A DNA stretch of 64,000 bases from contig JBKECK010000042.1 in NCBI GenBank assembly GCA_047974625.1, forward strand, positions 8,014 through 72,013, given 5' to 3'. A model generated the notes under the pieces. That model saw only the letters and a list, made by a program, of their open reading frames with translations, made no database searches and was not told the DNA's origin. Shown here one piece after another: positions 40,875-49,296 of this stretch. A program made the position numbers and the translations under genes. The stretch comes from CADEDH01 sp047974625. GTDB taxonomy: Bacteria; Actinomycetota; Acidimicrobiia; Acidimicrobiales; SZUA-35. Each line of letters opens with the position of its first letter. Position 1 is the stretch's first letter.

Positions 40875-42698
40875 TCAGCTGAACGACTGGCCGGGTGACG
40901 GGCTGGGGGCCAGGCCTTCGGCCGTACCGGCCAGCAGGGTCTCCCCCCGCGGTTCGGTGGTGGACCAGTCCGGGTCGAGGCCCCGGCAGGTAAGGCCGAC
41001 CGGGCGGGGGGCGCCGTCGGTCGGCGCCGGCTCGAGCTCCCACAACAGGGCGGGCCGGTAGCCGTGCCAGCGGATGGCGAACGAGACGACCCCCACCCGC
41101 GTGACCAGGCCGTGCACCTCCAGCGGACCGCCCCGCCAGTGGGACGGGAACTCGGGGAGCAGGCCCAACCCGTCAGGCCCGGACCCGGCGCTCCCGGGCC
41201 CGGCGACCAGGACGTCGCCCACCGCGGCCAGGAAACGGCCGGCCGCCCCCGGATCGTCCCGGGGCGAAAAGGCCAGGGTGGCCCCGGCCGCGCCGGCCAG
41301 GACGCCGAGGCGTTCGACCGGGCCGTCCCCGGACCCGGCTCCGGGCAGGGTGGAGCGGAGACCGGCCGCGCCCGAGGGGTCACCGGCCAGGTCGGCGAGG
41401 TCGGCCAGGGCCCGACGGGCGGTGTGGCAGTCGGTGTCGGTGCCGGCCCGGTCGACCAGCCGGGTGATGGCCACGGCCAGCTCCAACCGGTCCGGGGCCG
41501 GGGGGCCGATGAGGCGGTGGGCGGCGGCCAGACCGGCCAGGACCTCGGCGGCCGGGCCGGGACCGTGGGCCAGGCGGGTGGGGAACAGGTCGGTGAGTGG
41601 TTCCAGCGCGGCCGCCACCTCCCGGTCACGACCGGCGACGGCCAGCCCCTCGAGGACGGACCCGGCGCCGGGGGCGAGGTCGGCCAGGGGGCCGGGGAGC
41701 CCGGCCGCGGCCAGCAGGAGCCGGGCCACCGACGCCCCGGCCAGGTCGGTCAGGCCCGGATCGGGGAGGGTGATCCGGGTACCGGCGTCGACCATGGTGG
41801 ACCAGCCCCGGACCACCGCCGCCGGGTCGGCCACCCCGGCCGGGGTCGGACCCCCGATCCCGGCCGGGGTGGGGTCGACGGGCGGGATGTCCGCCGCCGG
41901 GACGACGACCCGGAAGGTGGTCTTGTGGGGCACGGGGGCCACCACCACCAGGTGGCGTCCGGTCGCCGACGGGTCGGGGACCCGCAGGCCCCCACCGTCG
42001 CCCGAGCCGGCCCCGGCCGGGTCGAGGGCGGTGGTGAGCAGGGCGGACGGGTCCCGGTCGGTGGTCACCGCCTGGAGCGGGGGCCGGGGCAGCACCAGCA
42101 CCGGCCGGTCACCGGCCCGGACCACCGGCCCGTCGAGGCGGACCCGGTCGGCCCGGGGGACGGCCAGCCGCACCATGGGCCTGGACCCCCGGCGGTTGCG
42201 GCAGAGGCGGGCCAGGGGTCCGCCCCGCCGGGCCGGTCGGTCGCCGGCGGCCGGGTCCGGCCCGTCCCTCCCCTCCGGGCCGTCCGCCGGCTCCGTCCCG
42301 TCCGGGGAGACCACGAAGGCGACGGCCAGGGGAACCGACGTCCGGTTGTCGATCTCGATGACGGCGGCGTCGCCCCCGTCGCCGCGAGCCGCGTAGGTGA
42401 CGACCCTGACCTCACCCCCCTTGACGTTGAGGGCCGTCTCCACCACCGGGCCCGGCCCGGCCCGATGCTGCCGCACGGTGGGCTCGCGTTCCGGCCGGTA
42501 CCAGCGGTCGTCGGACTGGATCCACCAGGCCACCCGCCACCCGGCCGGGCACGGACCGCCCCCGGCCCCAAACCCGGCCCCGGCGGGGCGGAGCGACCCG
42601 TCCGGGCCCACCGACCACCTGGCCGTGCCCCCGGTGGTGCCGATCTCGGTGGCGGTGGCCGCTGCTGATCCCGGCTCGGCCGGTGGTGGGGAGGTCAC
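40875..42698 (-). CDS. Uncharacterised protein, possible glycoside-hydrolase-like toroid
   Basis: A 607-aa protein I do not recognise. The N-terminal third looks beta-sandwich-like (VETALNVKGGEVRVVTYAAR, AAVIEIDNRTSVPLAVAFVV). The middle is helical with repeated Leu/Ala-rich helices resembling an (alpha/alpha) toroid (ARLLLAAAGLPGPLADLAPG, LELAVAITRLVDRAG), and the end is again beta-rich (VGVVSFAIRWHGYRPALLWE). The layout resembles glucoamylase or debranching-type glycosidases, but no catalytic acids can be pointed out. GTG 42698 lies 7 nt after TAGGGT (complement of 42706-42711), supporting a leaderless start. It is divergent from cofC and upstream of rnhB. Confidence 0.65.
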   Translation of the reverse strand: MTSPPPAEPGSAAATATEIGTTGGTARWSVGPDGSLRPAGAGFGAGGGPCPAGWRVAWWIQSDDRWYRPEREPTVRQHRAGPGPVVETALNVKGGEVRVVTYAARGDGGDAAVIEIDNRTSVPLAVAFVVSPDGTEPADGPEGRDGPDPAAGDRPARRGGPLARLCRNRRGSRPMVRLAVPRADRVRLDGPVVRAGDRPVLVLPRPPLQAVTTDRDPSALLTTALDPAGAGSGDGGGLRVPDPSATGRHLVVVAPVPHKTTFRVVVPAADIPPVDPTPAGIGGPTPAGVADPAAVVRGWSTMVDAGTRITLPDPGLTDLAGASVARLLLAAAGLPGPLADLAPGAGSVLEGLAVAGRDREVAAALEPLTDLFPTRLAHGPGPAAEVLAGLAAAHRLIGPPAPDRLELAVAITRLVDRAGTDTDCHTARRALADLADLAGDPSGAAGLRSTLPGAGSGDGPVERLGVLAGAAGATLAFSPRDDPGAAGRFLAAVGDVLVAGPGSAGSGPDGLGLLPEFPSHWRGGPLEVHGLVTRVGVVSFAIRWHGYRPALLWELEPAPTDGAPRPVGLTCRGLDPDWSTTEPRGETLLAGTAEGLAPSPSPGQSFS

Positions 42699-42763
42699 CC
42701 TCGGCACCCTACCCAGGCCGCCCGGGCCGACCCCGCGACCCCACCGGCCGGTAGCCTGCCCCG

Positions 42764-43387
42764 GTGATGTTCGGTGGGGCGGGCGGTGACAGCGACGGGC
42801 GACGGACCGCAACGGCCGTGGTCGTCCCGATCAAGGCCTTCGACACGGCCAAGGGCCGCCTGGCCGGTCGGCTCGACCCGACCGAACGGGCCGAACTGGC
42901 CCGCTCCATGGCCGCGGCCGTGGTGGAGGCAGCCCGCCCCCTGCCGGTGTGGATCGTGTGCGACCACGACGAGGTGGCGGACTGGGCCCGGGAGCGGCGG
43001 GCCGAGGTGGTGTGGCCGGCCGTCCCGGGGCTCGACGCCGCCGCTACCGCCGGGGTGGAGGCGGCCGCCGCCTCCGGGGCCGAACGGGTGATCGTGGCCC
43101 ACGCCGACCTGCCCCGGGCCACCAGCCTGGCCTGGGTGGCCGAGTTCGACGGTGTCACCATCGTCCCCGACCGCCGGGGCGACGGCACCAACGTGATCGG
43201 CGTGCCGGCCCGGTCGCCGTTCCGGTTCGCCTACGGGCCGGGCTCGGCCCGCCGCCACCACCAGCTCGCCCTCGACGCCGGCTTGGCCGTGCGGGTCGCC
43301 CCCGACGCCGACCTGGGCTGGGACGTCGACACCCCGGACGACCTTCCCGGCCTTCCCGGCCCGACCGGAGATCGGAGCTCCCCGTGA
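42764..43387 (+). CDS. cofC: 2-phospho-L-lactate guanylyltransferase (F420 biosynthesis)
   Basis: A 207-aa nucleotidyltransferase that activates phospholactate (or phosphoenolpyruvate in actinobacteria) with GTP at the start of F420 side-chain assembly. AVVVPIKAFDTAKGRLAGRL is the CofC/FbiD N-terminal signature, VIVAHADLP gives the metal-binding aspartate, and VTIVPDRRGDGTNVIGVPAR and LGWDVDTPDDL complete the family pattern. GTG 42764 follows TAGCCT (42752-42757) by 6 nt, indicating leaderless initiation; ATG 42767 is next. The stop overlaps the GTG of the PIG-L gene (GTGA). Confidence 0.9.
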   Translation: MMFGGAGGDSDGRRTATAVVVPIKAFDTAKGRLAGRLDPTERAELARSMAAAVVEAARPLPVWIVCDHDEVADWARERRAEVVWPAVPGLDAAATAGVEAAAASGAERVIVAHADLPRATSLAWVAEFDGVTIVPDRRGDGTNVIGVPARSPFRFAYGPGSARRHHQLALDAGLAVRVAPDADLGWDVDTPDDLPGLPGPTGDRSSP

Positions 43388-44151
43388 CCGAAGCCCAGAA
43401 CCCCTTGACGCCCACCCCGGTGGTGGTGGACGACCCGTCGCTGAACCTGCCCACCCCGGCTCGGGCCCTGGCCGTCGGCGCCCACCCCGACGATGTCGAC
43501 TTCGGTTGCGGCGGCACCCTGGCCAAGTGGGCGGCCGCCGGATGCACGGTCAACGTCCTGGTCTGCACCGACGGGTCGAAGGGCACCTGGGACCCCGACG
43601 CCGACACCCCGACCCTGGTGGTCACCCGCCGGCGGGAGCAGCGGGAGGCGGCCCGCCGCCTGGGCGCCACCGGCGAGGTCGGGTTCCTCGATCAGGTCGA
43701 CGGGGAACTGGAGTCGTCGGCGACGCTCCGGGCCCGGGTGGCCTGGTGGATCCGCCGGACCCGACCCGATGTGGTGCTCGGCCACGACCCGTGGAAGCGG
43801 TACCGGCTGCACCCCGACCACCGCCACGCCGGATGGCTGGTCACCGACGGCATCGTGGCCGCCCGTGACCCCAAGTTCTTCCCCGAGCACGGCCTGGCCC
43901 ACCACCGGCCGTCGAGCCTCCTGCTGTTCGAAGCCGACGAGCCCGACCACGCCGAGGACGTGACCGGATTCGCCGACCGCAAGCTCGACGCCCTGCTGGC
44001 CCACGAGAGCCAGTTCGAGTCGACCATGGCCTCCGGCGACGACCCCGACCTCAGCCGCTTCCGGGTCCGGGTGGACGACCGGCTCCGGGCCGCCGGTCGA
44101 GCCGTGGGGGTGGAGCGGGCCGAACTGTTCAAGCTCATCGACGATCTCTGA
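43384..44151 (+). CDS. PIG-L / LmbE-family deacetylase
   Basis: A 255-aa zinc deacetylase of the PIG-L superfamily. Zinc ligands are in VGAHPDDVDFGCGGTLAKW (AHPDD at 33-37) and RLHPDHRHAGWL (143-146). TRRREQREAARRLGATGEVGFLDQ is the conserved middle. It is coupled to cofC through GTGA; several actinobacteria carry a PIG-L gene beside F420 genes, but no F420 step is known to need it. It differs from the other PIG-L protein in the window (13458) in the spacing around the distal His motif. Substrate unknown. Confidence 0.87.
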   Translation: MTEAQNPLTPTPVVVDDPSLNLPTPARALAVGAHPDDVDFGCGGTLAKWAAAGCTVNVLVCTDGSKGTWDPDADTPTLVVTRRREQREAARRLGATGEVGFLDQVDGELESSATLRARVAWWIRRTRPDVVLGHDPWKRYRLHPDHRHAGWLVTDGIVAARDPKFFPEHGLAHHRPSSLLLFEADEPDHAEDVTGFADRKLDALLAHESQFESTMASGDDPDLSRFRVRVDDRLRAAGRAVGVERAELFKLIDDL

Positions 44152-44189
44152 TGGGAGTCTGACCCCCTCCGGCCGCGGCTGGCGGAGGA

Positions 44190-44687
44190 TCAGAAGCGGA
44201 ACCGGGTCAGATCGTGGGGGAAGTCCAACCAGGCCAGGGCCTTGCCGGGGGTGAACACCCGTAGACCGCCGGCGGCCGGGCCCGACCAGGCGTCGGCCTC
44301 GGGCCGGTAGCCCCGCTCCCCGTACTTGCGGCCGATCTCGGCCGCGATCGGCGCCCCGTCGGCGGCCGGAACCGGTGGTGAGGGGTGCGACTCGCCCTCC
44401 ACCACGATCGACTCCCACCCGTCCCCGATGTGGAGGGCGCAGGCCGGGTTGGTCCGGAGGTTGCGGGCGTGGACGGTGTCGGGCGAGCCGTCGTAGTAGA
44501 GCCCACCGTCGAGCCAGACCCCCCAGCGGGGAACGACGTGAGGCCGACCGTCGGGCCGGGTGGTGGCCATCCAGTACTGGGGGGCCTCACGGAGCCGGGC
44601 CTCGACCACCGCCCACTCCAGCAGGACACCCCCGGACTCGGGCCGGTAACCCTCCGGAAGCTCAGGCTCGTCGCGGCTAGGATCCAC
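44190..44687 (-). CDS. Pyridoxamine 5'-phosphate oxidase-like (F420/FMN split-barrel) protein
   Basis: A 165-aa flavin/F420-binding split-barrel protein. The motifs YWMATTRPDGRPHVVPRWGVWLDGGLYYDG and ARNLRTNPACALHIGD are standard for the PNPOx-like family, which in actinobacteria includes F420H2-dependent reductases and general stress proteins. No substrate can be given. GTG 44687 lies 7 nt after TACGAT (complement of 44695-44700), supporting a leaderless start and excluding a much longer frame. Convergent with the PIG-L gene; the gap contains an imperfect CCTCC/GGAGG hairpin. Confidence 0.82.
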   Translation of the reverse strand: MDPSRDEPELPEGYRPESGGVLLEWAVVEARLREAPQYWMATTRPDGRPHVVPRWGVWLDGGLYYDGSPDTVHARNLRTNPACALHIGDGWESIVVEGESHPSPPVPAADGAPIAAEIGRKYGERGYRPEADAWSGPAAGGLRVFTPGKALAWLDFPHDLTRFRF

Positions 44688-44803
44688 TCCACGGATCGTA
44701 GCCCTTGCCCCCGTCACCCCCGTCCCCTCCTCGACGCCCGCCGGGCCTTCCCGGGCGGCCGACCCCGGCCCGAACCAGGTCCGTCCCAGGCGGGGAGCCG
44801 GTT

Positions 44804-45310
44804 GTGGTGATCTCGGCCGGGGTGGCCCTGGTCCGCAACGGCACCGGCGGGGGCTGGGAGCTGCTCGTCGTCCACCCCGGTGGCCCCTACTGGGCCGGCA
44901 AGGACGAGCACGCCTGGTCGATCCCGAAGGGCGAGGTGGACGACGTGGCCCCGCCGGCCGAACCGACCGCCGCCCAGCTCGAGGCCACCGCCCGCCGGGA
45001 GTTCGCCGAGGAGCTGGGCCGGCCGGCCCCCGGCGCCCCGATGAGGGCCCTGCCCCGGTTCCGGATCGGTTCGGGCAAGTACCTGGTCGCCTTCCTCGCC
45101 GTCGGGGATCTCGACCCCACCACCATCTCCTCGAACACCGTCGAGATCGCCTGGCCACCCCGGTCGGGACGGACGATCACCATCCCCGAGGTGGACGCGG
45201 CCGCCTGGATCGGCCTGGACGAGGCCCGGACCCGGCTCCACAAGGGCCAGGTCCCCCTGGTCGACCTGGTGGCGGCGACCCTGGCTGAGGAGCCGACCAC
45301 CCGGACGTGA
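44804..45310 (+). CDS. Nudix hydrolase
   Basis: A 168-aa Nudix protein. SAGVALVRN starts the fold. HAWSIPKGEVDD and TARREFAEELGRPAP form the Nudix box, with an insertion of about 15 residues (VAPPAEPTAAQLEA) between the glycine and the RExxEE part. Such proteins cleave nucleoside diphosphates linked to other groups; small actinobacterial members are often annotated as ADP-ribose or NTP pyrophosphatases. The start was placed at GTG 44804 with GGGGAG upstream, because the longer frame gives a proline-rich, antisense-like leader overlapping the divergent promoter. Confidence 0.8.
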   Translation: MVISAGVALVRNGTGGGWELLVVHPGGPYWAGKDEHAWSIPKGEVDDVAPPAEPTAAQLEATARREFAEELGRPAPGAPMRALPRFRIGSGKYLVAFLAVGDLDPTTISSNTVEIAWPPRSGRTITIPEVDAAAWIGLDEARTRLHKGQVPLVDLVAATLAEEPTTRT

Positions 45311-45330
45311 GGCCCCGGCCGGAACGGCCC

Positions 45331-46899
45331 TCAGCGGACCACCGAGCGCAGGGCCCTCCCGGCCCGGGTGTCACGCCGGGGTTCACCGTCGCTCAGCGCC
45401 ACCGTCCCTTCCACCAGGACGAAGCGGACCCCCACCGAGGCCAGCTCCGGTGAGGCCACCGTGGCCCGGTCGACCACCGTGGCCGGGTCGAACACCACCA
45501 CATCGGCGTCGGCCCCCCGCTGGAGGCGGCCCTTGCGGGCCAGGTCGGGCAGCATGGCCTCCACCCGCCGGGCCGGCAGGATGGTGATCTTGGCCAAGGC
45601 GTCGGGCAGGCCGAGCACCCCCTGTTCACGGACGTACCGGCCGAGCAGCCGGGAGAAGGTGCCCGAGGCCCGGGGGTGGTTGTTGAGGTCGGGGTTGAGG
45701 ATGGCGTCGCTCGACACCATGGTCCACGGCCGTTGCAGGACCATGTGCAGCTCCTGCTCGGGGATGGCACCCAGGGCCACCACCAGCTTGTTGTCCGCCT
45801 GAGCCTGGTCGAAGGTGACCGGACTCAGCCTCTGTTCGGTGCCGGCCACCTGGAGGTCGGAGTCGTCGATCCGGTACCGCTGCCGCCAGCCGAGGGCGAA
45901 CCGGGAGCTGGCCAGGAAGGTGCCCCACGAGTCGTAGGGGTAACAACAGGCGGTGACGTCCACCCCGTCCGATCGGGCCTCCTCCAGCAGTTCGAGGGCC
46001 GGCCCCATCTCGAAGGTGCCGCCGGTGGAGGTGATGTGCTCCACGTGCACCGGGGAGCCGGTGGCCCGGGCCACGGCCAGGACCTCCCGCAGACCGTCCC
46101 GGCCCGTGCCGGGCGGGTCGGGGTCGCTGTAGCGGGTGTGGAAGAACGACATGTGGCCGGCCTCCACCGCCACCTCGGCCAGGCCGACCATCTCGTCGCG
46201 GGTGGTGCCGGGCGCGTACTCGGGGGAGCAGCAGACCCCGGCGAAACCGGCCTCGAGGTTCTCGGCCAGAACGGCCTCGAAGCGGCGCTGCTGGGCCCGG
46301 GTCAGCTCGTCCTCCACCCCCGCCCCAATCTCTTCGGCCCGCATGAAGTGCTGGTGGAAGGCGCCACCGAAGTGGATGGGGGTCTCCCCCTCGTAGCGGT
46401 CGAAGAAGGCGGCGGCGTAGTTGCTGACCCCATGCATGGCCAGGTTGGTGGTGACCCCGTCGGCCAATTTGTTCCACACCCCGAACGAGTTCGGCTCGAA
46501 CGACAGCAGGTCGATGAAGCCGGGGGCCACCACCAGGTCCCGGGCGTCGATGACGGTGTCGCCCTCCAGGGGGTCGGTGGTGAGGGCGGTCACCATCTCA
46601 CCGTCGACCCCCACGTTGGCCACCCCGTCGAACCCCGAATCCGGGTCGATGACCCGGCCGCCGACCACCACCAGGTCGTACCGGTGACCGGGCGGGGGCT
46701 GATCGGGGGCACCTTCGAGGACGGGGGGCCGACCGAGCCCGGAGGTCAGATCGATCAGCCCACCGGTGCCGGGGCGGGCCCGGTCCGACCAGCCCACCAC
46801 TCCGGTGAGGGCCACGTTGGCCGCGCCGTACCCCAGGGCGACCAACACCCGCCGCCGGGCCCGGATCGACAGGAGAGGGTCGTCGTCGTCCGCTGCCAT
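45331..46899 (-). CDS. D-aminoacylase-like amidohydrolase lacking the HxH motif
   Basis: A 522-aa amidohydrolase of the N-acyl-D-amino-acid deacylase family. The N-terminus (SIRARRRVLVALGYG) has twin-arginine-like residues before a weak hydrophobic stretch. DLVVVGGRVIDPDSGFDG, HVEHITSTGG, SSDAILNPDLNNHPRASGTF and LPARRVEAML follow the family pattern, but the usual metal-binding DxHxHD segment reads FIDLLSFEPN (about 128-137), without the two histidines. This may be a divergent metal site or a changed activity. A TACGGT hexamer lies 9 nt before the ATG. Divergent from purK. Confidence 0.82.
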   Translation of the reverse strand: MAADDDDPLLSIRARRRVLVALGYGAANVALTGVVGWSDRARPGTGGLIDLTSGLGRPPVLEGAPDQPPPGHRYDLVVVGGRVIDPDSGFDGVANVGVDGEMVTALTTDPLEGDTVIDARDLVVAPGFIDLLSFEPNSFGVWNKLADGVTTNLAMHGVSNYAAAFFDRYEGETPIHFGGAFHQHFMRAEEIGAGVEDELTRAQQRRFEAVLAENLEAGFAGVCCSPEYAPGTTRDEMVGLAEVAVEAGHMSFFHTRYSDPDPPGTGRDGLREVLAVARATGSPVHVEHITSTGGTFEMGPALELLEEARSDGVDVTACCYPYDSWGTFLASSRFALGWRQRYRIDDSDLQVAGTEQRLSPVTFDQAQADNKLVVALGAIPEQELHMVLQRPWTMVSSDAILNPDLNNHPRASGTFSRLLGRYVREQGVLGLPDALAKITILPARRVEAMLPDLARKGRLQRGADADVVVFDPATVVDRATVASPELASVGVRFVLVEGTVALSDGEPRRDTRAGRALRSVVR

Positions 46900-47082
46900 C
46901 CCCCGTCGACCGTAGCCCCCGCCGTCGGGCCGGACGGCGACCCTCCCCCACCCGGATCCGGTGCCGGGGACGGGCTCCTACCGGCGCCGCCGTCCACCCC
47001 CGGGCTCCGCCCCACCATCCCCGGCACCACCACCGGGCACAAGTCGCGTGGCCGGAGCCCGGGGACGGGTACTGTTTCGGGG

Positions 47083-48225
47083 GTGAGCTCAGCGTTACCG
47101 CCCCTCTACCGCTTGGGCATCGTCGGCGCCGGCCAGATCGCCCGGATGACCCACCAGGCCGCGGTCAAGCTGGGGATCACCCCCCGCCTCCTGGCCGAGG
47201 ACCGGGGCGACTCGGCCGCCCTGGCCGCGCCCGACGCCACCTTCGGCCACCCGGACGCCCTGGCCGCCTTCGCCGAGTACTGCGAGGTGGTCACATTCGA
47301 GCACGAACGGCTCGACCTGGGCCTGGTGGAACGGCTCGAGCTGCAGGGCACGGTGATCCGGCCCGGGGCCAGGACGATGCGGGTGGCCTTCGACAAGCTC
47401 TACCAGCGGCACGTGCTCACCAGCCGGGGGTTCCCCATCCCCGCCTTCGCCGAGGTCCGCGGGCCCGACGACCTGTTCGACTTCGCCTCCAGCCACGGCT
47501 ACCCGGTGGTGATCAAGGCGGCCCGGGCCGTCCGGGGCCAGGAGCGGGCGGTGTGGATCGTGGAGAACCCGGCCGAGGCGATGCGGGTCCTGGCCGAGCA
47601 GGGCGGCCGGCAGCTCCTCGTCGAGGCCCACCAGGCCATCATGAAGGAGCTGGTGGTGCTGCTGGCCCGCCGGCCCGGCGGGTTCAGCCGTACCTACCCC
47701 CTGGTGGAGGTGAAGACCAACGACGGCATCCCCATCGAGATGCGGTCCCCGGCCGCCGTCGGACCCCGGGTGGCCGCCGAGGCCCGGCAACTGGCCATCC
47801 GGCTGGCCGAGGAGCTCGACTCCGTCGGGGTGATCGCCGTCGAGCTGTTCCTGTCCACCGACGGCCTGCTGATCAACGAGATCGCAGCCCGGCCCCACAA
47901 CGCCGGCCACCTCACCATCGAGGGCACCCCGACCTCCCAGTTCGAGAACCACGTCCGGGCCATGCTCGACCTTCCCCTCGGCCCCACCTGGGCCAACGCC
48001 CCCGCCCTGGTCACCATGAACGTGATCGGCGGCCTGGAGGGCACCGACCCGGTCAACCACCTGGCCGAGGCGCTGGCCATCGAGGGCACCCACGTCCACC
48101 TCTACGGCAAACGGGCCCGGCCCGGCCGTAAGCTCGGTCACGTGACCGTCCTGAGCGACGACGTCGACCAGGCCTGTGAGCTGGCCCGGCGGGTCGAGGC
48201 CGCCCTCAACGGAAGGCGGGTCTGA
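47083..48225 (+). CDS. purK: N5-carboxyaminoimidazole ribonucleotide synthase
   Basis: A 380-aa ATP-grasp enzyme of purine synthesis that makes N5-CAIR from AIR, bicarbonate and ATP. LGIVGAGQIARMTHQAAVKLG is the family N-terminus. ATP-grasp elements are YPVVIKAARAVRGQERAVWI and VEAHQAIMKELVVLLARRPGG, and EIAARPHNAGHLTIEG is the diagnostic PurK block. GTG 47083 lies 7 nt after TACTGT (47070-47075), indicating a leaderless mRNA. purE is not adjacent. It starts an operon with upp (2-bp gap) and cdd (ATGA overlap). Confidence 0.92.
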   Translation: MSSALPPLYRLGIVGAGQIARMTHQAAVKLGITPRLLAEDRGDSAALAAPDATFGHPDALAAFAEYCEVVTFEHERLDLGLVERLELQGTVIRPGARTMRVAFDKLYQRHVLTSRGFPIPAFAEVRGPDDLFDFASSHGYPVVIKAARAVRGQERAVWIVENPAEAMRVLAEQGGRQLLVEAHQAIMKELVVLLARRPGGFSRTYPLVEVKTNDGIPIEMRSPAAVGPRVAAEARQLAIRLAEELDSVGVIAVELFLSTDGLLINEIAARPHNAGHLTIEGTPTSQFENHVRAMLDLPLGPTWANAPALVTMNVIGGLEGTDPVNHLAEALAIEGTHVHLYGKRARPGRKLGHVTVLSDDVDQACELARRVEAALNGRRV

Positions 48226-48227
48226 GG

Positions 48228-48863
48228 TTGTCGACCCCCTCCCTGACGGTGATCGAGCATCCCCTGGTGCAACACAAGGTGAGCGTCCTGCGCGACATGA
48301 CCACCCCGAGCGACGTGTTCCGGGCCACCTGCCGGGAGATTACCGTGCTATGCGCCTACGAGACGTTCGCCGGTCTCCCGCTCACCACCACCACGGTCAC
48401 CACCCCCCTCACCACCATGGAGGCCCCCACCATGGCCGGCCCCAGTCCGGTGGTGGTCGGCATCCTGCGGGCGGGCCAGATCATGGTGGACGCGGTCCTC
48501 TCGATCCTGCCCGAGGCCGCGGTGGGCCTCGTCGGCATGGCCCGCCACCACGACACCCACGAGGCCTACGAGTACTATCGGAGGTTGCCCCACGGCATCG
48601 ACCGCCGCCCGGTGGTGGTGGTCGACCCGATGCTGGCCACCGGCGGCAGTGCCGTGCACGCCCTGGACGTCCTGGCCGAGGAGGGCTGCTCGAATCCCCG
48701 GCTACTCAGCATCATCGGCTGCCCCGAGGGGGTGGCGGCGGTCCACGAACGGCACCCCAACGTACCCATCGTGCTCGCCGCGCTCGACCAGGGCCTGAAC
48801 GACGACGCCTACATCGTCCCCGGCCTCGGCGACGCCGGCGACCGGCTCTACGGGACCACATGA
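48228..48863 (+). CDS. upp: Uracil phosphoribosyltransferase
   Basis: A 211-aa salvage enzyme converting uracil and PRPP to UMP. The N-terminus VIEHPLVQHKVSVLRDMTT, the GILRAGQIMVDAVLSILPEA block, the PRPP-binding VDPMLATGGSAVHAL and the C-terminal DQGLNDDAYIVPGLGDAGDRLYGT are all canonical. Translation begins with TTG two bases after the purK stop, so it depends on coupling. Its stop overlaps the cdd ATG. Confidence 0.95.
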   Translation: MSTPSLTVIEHPLVQHKVSVLRDMTTPSDVFRATCREITVLCAYETFAGLPLTTTTVTTPLTTMEAPTMAGPSPVVVGILRAGQIMVDAVLSILPEAAVGLVGMARHHDTHEAYEYYRRLPHGIDRRPVVVVDPMLATGGSAVHALDVLAEEGCSNPRLLSIIGCPEGVAAVHERHPNVPIVLAALDQGLNDDAYIVPGLGDAGDRLYGTT

Positions 48864-49264
48864 CCGGGCCGGCCCCGATCCCCTGGGAGGAGCTCCACCG
48901 CCGGGCCCGGGACATGGCCGGACGGGCCTACTCCCCGTACTCGGCGTTCCGGGTGGGGGCGGCCGCCCTGGTGGACGACGGCCGCATCGTCACCGGCTGC
49001 AATGTCGAGAACATCTCCTACGGCCTGACCCTCTGCGCCGAGTGCGGCCTCGTGTCCGACCTGGCCGCCACCGGCGGGGGGCGGCTGGTGGCCGTGGTGG
49101 TGGTGTCCGGCTCGGGGGCACCGTGCCCCCCGTGCGGCCGGTGCCGCCAGCTCCTCCACGAACACGGCGGGGACGATCTCCTGGTTGACGGCGACGGCAC
49201 CGTCCGCCGCATGGAGGAGCTCCTGCCGGGCGGGTTCTCCGCCGCCCGCCTGGCCGAGGGCTGA
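48860..49264 (+). CDS. cdd: Cytidine deaminase
   Basis: A 134-aa homotetrameric-type cytidine deaminase for pyrimidine salvage. Zinc ligands are Cys59 in LCAEC and Cys92/Cys95 in CPPCGRC, with catalytic Glu61. YSPYSAFRVGAAAL and CNVENISYGLTLCAEC are diagnostic. Many tetrameric enzymes have CAER, and the CAEC form seen here is the one found in mycobacterial Cdd. The ATG overlaps the upp stop (ATGA), completing the purK-upp-cdd operon. Confidence 0.94.
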   Translation: MTGPAPIPWEELHRRARDMAGRAYSPYSAFRVGAAALVDDGRIVTGCNVENISYGLTLCAECGLVSDLAATGGGRLVAVVVVSGSGAPCPPCGRCRQLLHEHGGDDLLVDGDGTVRRMEELLPGGFSAARLAEG

Positions 49265-49296
49265 CCGGCCGATCCACCCGCCCGCCCCGGGCGCGG

